NCBI RefSeq assembly: GCF_000003815.2
Contig: NW_023365787.1
Span: forward strand, 1-21,006
Length of the DNA: 21,006 nt
Origin: Branchiostoma floridae
Lineage: Eukaryota; Chordata; Leptocardii; Amphioxiformes; Branchiostomatidae
Reading direction: 5' to 3'
How positions within the stretch are numbered: the stretch's first letter is position 1; each line of letters begins with the position of its first letter. A model generated the notes under the pieces. It did not search any database. It worked only from the letters and a program-made list of their open reading frames with translations, and was not told where the DNA came from. Of this stretch, positions 12,001 to 18,000 are shown in pieces. The position numbers and the translations under genes are program-made.

Positions 12001-15000
12001 AAAAACAAGTTAAAGTTAATAATGTTAGTATTAGGCTTTTCTTCTAAGGATGATGGAGATCCAAAATTTCCCTTTCAGCTGGAAGTGCTGGCCAGGGAAG
12101 TCAGAGAGTGAAAGTGAAGGTGTTGCCCCACGGAGATGACCCAGATGCTAACCCCAACGGGAAGGCTTCCGGAGACGTTTCCTTCACCTACCTGGGCGGT
12201 ATTACCAGCATCAGTCCAACTACCTGTGGGCTAGGTGGTGAGCATCTATAATCTATTATTATAGATGTGTGTGTGTATGTGTTTGTTTTTGTACAGTCAA
12301 ACCTGTCTATAGCGGCCACTCAAGGGACTGGTCAAAATTGGCCACTATAGAGAGGTGGCCCCTATAGAGAATATGCTAATTAATTGACCACAAACAATAA
12401 GTTACACATGGTTTTAGTACCCACTGATCTTTATTCACATAATACAGTACTGTAACGTAAGGTTACCAGTTTACGTGCAGGACCAGTTTACGGTCACTTC
12501 AATGGGCGGTGCAGACTTCGAGGTGAATTGTGAAAAATAAAATTCTCTTCAGTAGGCAAGAAGTACGTCTATAGGATCTATGTGCATGTATCTTATTTAT
12601 GATATATGTCTGCATCCAGCAAAGCAGCCGAATAAACGTTTGAAAAGCCTGACAACAATTTAAATTGACGATTTATGATCGTAGAACACTGTTACAGATG
12701 GCCCGCTTTGATCGTAATTCTCAACCGCTAACTTCGGCCTCTTTCTAAATCCTACAAACTCTATATCAATTGCAACATCGTCTGAAACCAAACCTGCAGT
12801 TCTTATCTCAAGAATTCATGGTGATTTTATGCATGTTATCCAAAGGAAGTCTTAAAAACTACACGAAAACAAATGACTGTCGTCGCCGAGCCGGTAGTTT
12901 TCGAACGCCATGTTATACCACGTGACTATGCAGTTCATAGCTGATGCATTGGAGGGCAGGGCAAAATCGCTAAGGGGCGCTGTTTTAGCCAAATTCATGT
13001 GGGGAGGGCACGGCATGAGGAAGCCAATGTGTACTGAACGCGTTTCAAGGCCAATAACTATCTATATCCTCTTGATAAAAAAACATATAAATGCGTCGCC
13101 GACGTAATGAGTACCATTGTGCAAGTTGTGGAACAATATGGTGCTAAGAGTGGCGTTCTGTTGGGGCAAAGATGACCGACCGGTACGTTTAGCGGCGATG
13201 CAAAGTGCACGGCATGGCGTCGATGTAAACAATCATCCACTGTGTTATCTCAGTGAACTACTTGGGGAACTTTTTATGGGAAATGATCAATTACATGACC
13301 TTTAGAAAAATAACCACAGGGAGAAACACCCAACTGACCGTAAATTGGTCACCCTTAAAGAATTTTTGGCTGCAGGCTTGTTTATTGAAGCAGCTCGCAC
13401 GGCGATAAATCCAACTCAGAAGAAGTATTATACCACACAGAAGTTCAGGCAGACCGACTAAGATATCTTCCAAAATGAGAGTTTTTCATTTCTGCCTGCG
13501 CGATTTCCGTAAAACTGCGTTGTCAACAAATCGACCGTAAACTGGTAACCTTACGTTACATGTACTGCAATGATTTTTACACTATATGTATTAAGAAAAC
13601 AAAAGCTATAAAAAGTTTTAAATGTTCTACAGTTGATATTGTCTGAAGAGACCGGTATCGTCATATTTCTTTGATCTTTCGTCTTGTATCCTTTGATACT
13701 TGGCCGTCCGTGTGTTCCCTCCCGCGTTCACACGTCAGATTCGCCCATTATGCTAATGTGGTACTCACAAGAAAAGTCTCGTCATTTTAGACTTATCTCT
13801 TAATAAATGTAAGAATAAAATCCACCATAGTCTGAAGTTCATATCATTTTGTCTTTGTAACAATTTATTTAGAAAGTTTTTGTGATGAAAATTAACCTAA
13901 GCGATAGTGTATTAGAACGTAACTTTAACGCAATTTACCTCCGTAATATTGGTGTCGTCTATTGACCTTATATGACCTCGTTTGTCAGCGGGTATGGGTA
14001 GCGCCAGTTTACGAAGTTTTGTTTTGAAAATAAATCAAAGAGGTTTTAAATCCGGTGTAGGGTGACGATACGGCTGCTGTACATGGCCAAACGCGTGCCG
14101 AAGCATAGATCAGCGGTCCGCGTGGCCGTAATCGGCAGTGTTTTTGTACCTGCGGGACCGGAAATCGTGTGGCCGTGGCCGCGTTGGACAGGTGGCCGCT
14201 AAGCCTATTTCTTAATCATTACGAATCCAAGGGACCGACAAAAAGTGGCCACTATGGGCAGGTGGCCGTTATGCAAAGGTGGCCGCTAATACAGGTTTGA
14301 CTGTATGTGTTTTTGTATGTGTGTTTGTGTGTGTGCCAAATGTCATTTTGAGTGGGTCTGCGTTTGTGCATTTGCGCATACATATGAGAGTATGACTGTA
14401 TATTGACTGTGTGTGTGTGTGTGTATTGTGTGTTTGTGTGTGATTGTGTGTGTGTTCATTTGTATGCTTGTGTGTGTGAGTGTGTGTAATGTGAGTGTGT
14501 ATGTGTGTGTTTGTGTATGTGTATATTTGTTTGTGACTGTATTTGTGCGACTGTGTGTGTCTACGTGTGTATTTGTATATGAGCGTTAAGAACCTTTATC
14601 CTGTATATAGTTTCACAAGCTCAATCTGACATTCTTGCAATTCTCCCATTAGGTGGTGTCGAACTGACTATCACAGGAAATGGCTTCGCAGATGATGACA
14701 TCCCCAAAGTTGGTGAAAACAATTGTCCCGTTGTCTCCCGTTCCGACACTGAGATCAAGTGCACGGTGCCATCAGCGGTGAGAAAATTGTTCCATCATTC
14801 TGTAAAGATGGACATTCCACAAGGTGTGGTAATCTCAACAGTTCAAAGGAAGAGAATGTTTCACTGGCAGAAGGCATTTCAATCAGGGACAACCCATCAT
14901 GTTTTGACACCTCTAATTGTATGTTAGTGTCAGTAGTAGGTTCAGGGTTAACGTTAGGGTAGGAATTTTGGCTAAGAGTTTAGAACATTGTGTGGGAACA

Positions 15001-18000
15001 TGGGGTGACATAAAGTCGTGCTCTATGGGGTAAACTTTCAACCTAGCCAGAAAAATCATAGCTTAAAATAGAAGGAATATGAGTGGTGCAGGTGAGCTGG
15101 TGAGGAAACTTCACATGGTAACTTCACCAGATAGTTTAAAGTATTTGAGCCCTTACGTACTCAAAGGAACTTTAAATAAAGGCTTTCTAAAGTGTATTGT
15201 GTGATCTACAGTCGACTGCAGGTTCCGTGGATGTCACTGTCAGTGGGCCAAACGACGCTGTACTGACCAGTTCTGACCAGTTCAATTACGACGAGGCTCG
15301 AACTCCAATCATCACAAGCTACTCCCCTGCAGAGATCACAGTGGCAGGTGAGAAAAATTTAAATAAACAACAGAGGGTATTTTAATGTTAGGGTAGAGAT
15401 TATGATCTTGCAGAATTGGCAGTTCTATCGGCAGAGATTGCCACTGTTAACACAGACTGGTATCGTGATCTTTACTGGTAGAAATGCTGATAACGTTTTT
15501 GATAGAGTTGCCATTGTACTGGCAGGGAACCTGATGGCAATTTTTGATGACAGAGACCCTGATTGCAATCTCCACTTGCAGAATCATTGATTGTATACGT
15601 ATAGTTAGTGAATGTAATCGATTAACCAAAAGGATCTGCCAAATGCAATTGCAAAGAGAAATATTGCATGTGTTGTATACAGTTTACAAATTCATATATA
15701 TCATCATTAGTTGTTACCTAAATGTATATTGTGATGCTGATACATTGATATGGGATATCTAGAACGTTGTCCGTCAAGATATGCCCTTGCTATACAATAC
15801 AGGTGACGAGACGTTGACTCTGGAAGGCGGAGATTTTGGGGATTCACCCTCCCTGACCCTGGACTGTGACAGTGAAACAGTGGCTGTTGATGGTAAGAAA
15901 TGCGACTCTAAAAACTTCTCACTCCTCTTTTCTCCTTCCTTTGTCTTATCTGAAGGTGTATGGTAGATTGATGTTTGAATATAAATCTGGATAACTTTGC
16001 ATTTGGGATGTGGGGTCATTTGGCATAATGGCAGGGTATTGGNNNNNNNNNNNNNNNNNNNNNNNNNNNNNNNNNNNNNNNNNNNNNNNNNNNNNNNNNN
16101 NNNNNNNNNNNNNNNNNNNNNNNNNNNNNNNNNNNNNNNNNNCGGTGTGATGGAAAAAATTATCATTATTAAGATATCAATTGAAGCAAGCTTAGTTTGC
16201 CAGCAAAATTTGCCTCTTGAAATAAAGGAAATAGCATTTCAGATGGTCTAGATTTCAAAATTTTCCCAGGGAGCATGCCTTGGACCTCCTGCACATTCAA
16301 TAGGATTTCCATTTAAAATCCAGGGGATGTAAAAAAATTTTCAGGCTGGCTAGAACACTGGATGACATCAAATGGCCAGGTGGCTAGGCTAGTAGACACA
16401 AGATTGAGAGGTCTTGGGTTCAATTCTTGTCCAGACATTGTGTCCTCAGGAAAGGCACTCAATCTTACAATACTTTGCAATCAACACCGTGGACTAGTGT
16501 TGATTAGTAGATTAACCAACGTGCACTTAAAATGGTGTCAAAGGTGTTGGACCTTAAGTCTTACCTATAAGATGGCTGGTAGTTGAAAAACAAATCTAAC
16601 TAGATTTGCACATTAAATTACACCACTCTTTATCAAGAGAGATCTTTAAATATTTTTTGCTTCTATATAATATAGTTTCAATGGTAGTAAATGAGCATTG
16701 AAAACAAATTCATCATGCCTTTTGTTTATACATGTATTGGCAATTGTTTATTTAGCATGAACTTTTATGTTGGGTAGTCTTACCTGTGTGTTTGAATCAA
16801 ACAATTGATATATTGTAAATATATCTAATTTTGCTGTATTTTGAATTTGCTGTTAAAACACTTTTGCCATGTTTTGAATTTGCTAGTAATACATTGGAAA
16901 TGCTTATTTACAGCTAGTAATACATTGGAAATGGATAGAGAGGTAACTGTGAAAACTGCAAAAATAGGACTATCGCCAAAGTTTCAACATTACAGTAATT
17001 AAGGACCTTTGTTGCTGATCTTGTAGAGCATGGAACTGGCTATGCTTGGGACCCAGCTGATGTCACTGTGGCAGTTGGAGATAGAGTGGTCTGGAGTTGG
17101 TCATCAAGTGGGTCTGATACAAACTATGGCGTCCACCAGACAACTGATTCTACTGGGGAGGTACTCTCTGGTTTCAGCAGTGGGGGACAGACCAGCTCTG
17201 GTGAGATTAAAAACTATGATTATATAATCATTATAGTAATGGTGTATGTTTGTTACTGTTGTCACTGTGACAGTAGCTGTGAGATTTGGGGTCATTTGCT
17301 AACAATGATGACTTTTGGGGGGCAATCAAAGTTAAAGTTATGATAGTATAAAAAGTTATCATTTCTCCCTTTTGATTCAATTCTTATGTTGGACCTTCAA
17401 ACCTGACAAAAGCCTACAGTACAGACAAATGAAAAATGTACTCAGCAAGTTATTACTCTTAAACCTAATAGTTTTGAGCCATTATTACATTAGCCAACAA
17501 CACCAACCTAGTCCAAAACTAGATTCTAACTCAAGTGTTCCCATTTTAGGTACCTTCTCCTACACCTTCACAAGCGAGGGTAGTTACTACTACACCAGTG
17601 GAAGTGTCGATCCGATGGGTGAGATTAAGATGCTGGGGAAAGTGACCGTCGTGGCCGCAGCAGACTCCACCGAAGCCTTGTCAGTGAAAGTGTCCGGAAA
17701 GGAGGCAAAGCAAAACCTGAGTGGGTCTCGAGGGCGGAGGTCCAGTGGTAAGACATCCTGATTTAACTAGACTTAGTCAAGATGGTGAAAACCATGACAC
17801 CCTAGGCCTCTCTGGGTAGGGTTGTTGTTGGGTTTGTAGACTCAAAAAAACATGCTTCAAACCTTGATCATGAGGTACTGAAGCATGTTAAAGAGCCCAC
17901 CACCTGAACCATGTTAAAGAACCCACCACACTTAATGAATAAGCTGTATGGGTTGTTGCAAGTGTAAATTATTAATATTATTATATAATATCAAATGATA

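Larger units (their letters stand above)
15893..17026 (+). other. Intron 22, containing an assembly gap and repeats
   Basis: The interval between exons 22 and 23 includes 100 undetermined bases (16043-16142), a SINE-like element and small direct repeats. No exon with a phase-1 start, phase-1 end and open frame was found in the sequenced part. A missing IPT exon could lie in the gap, whose true size is unknown. Confidence 0.7.

Noticed and set aside
12910-13305. Two small plus-strand ORFs inside the nested element
   Set aside because: Each is under about 70 codons, without transposase motifs; they fall in a non-autonomous element.
14306-14580. TG-rich tract as a regulatory Z-DNA or promoter signal
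   Set aside because: It is a simple repeat within an intron; nothing else supports regulation.
16271-16330. Possible exon after TTTTCCCAG in intron 22
   Set aside because: It reads GSMPWTSCTFNRISI and then meets a stop before any usable GT donor; no IPT similarity.
16373-16430. Functional tRNA gene
   Set aside because: A and B boxes are present but no cloverleaf with paired acceptor stem could be drawn; the sequence continues as a SINE tail.
16914-16942. Possible exon between TTTACAG and GTAACT in intron 22
   Set aside because: Phase would be 1 to 0, which does not fit exon 23, and the sequence is part of a local direct repeat.
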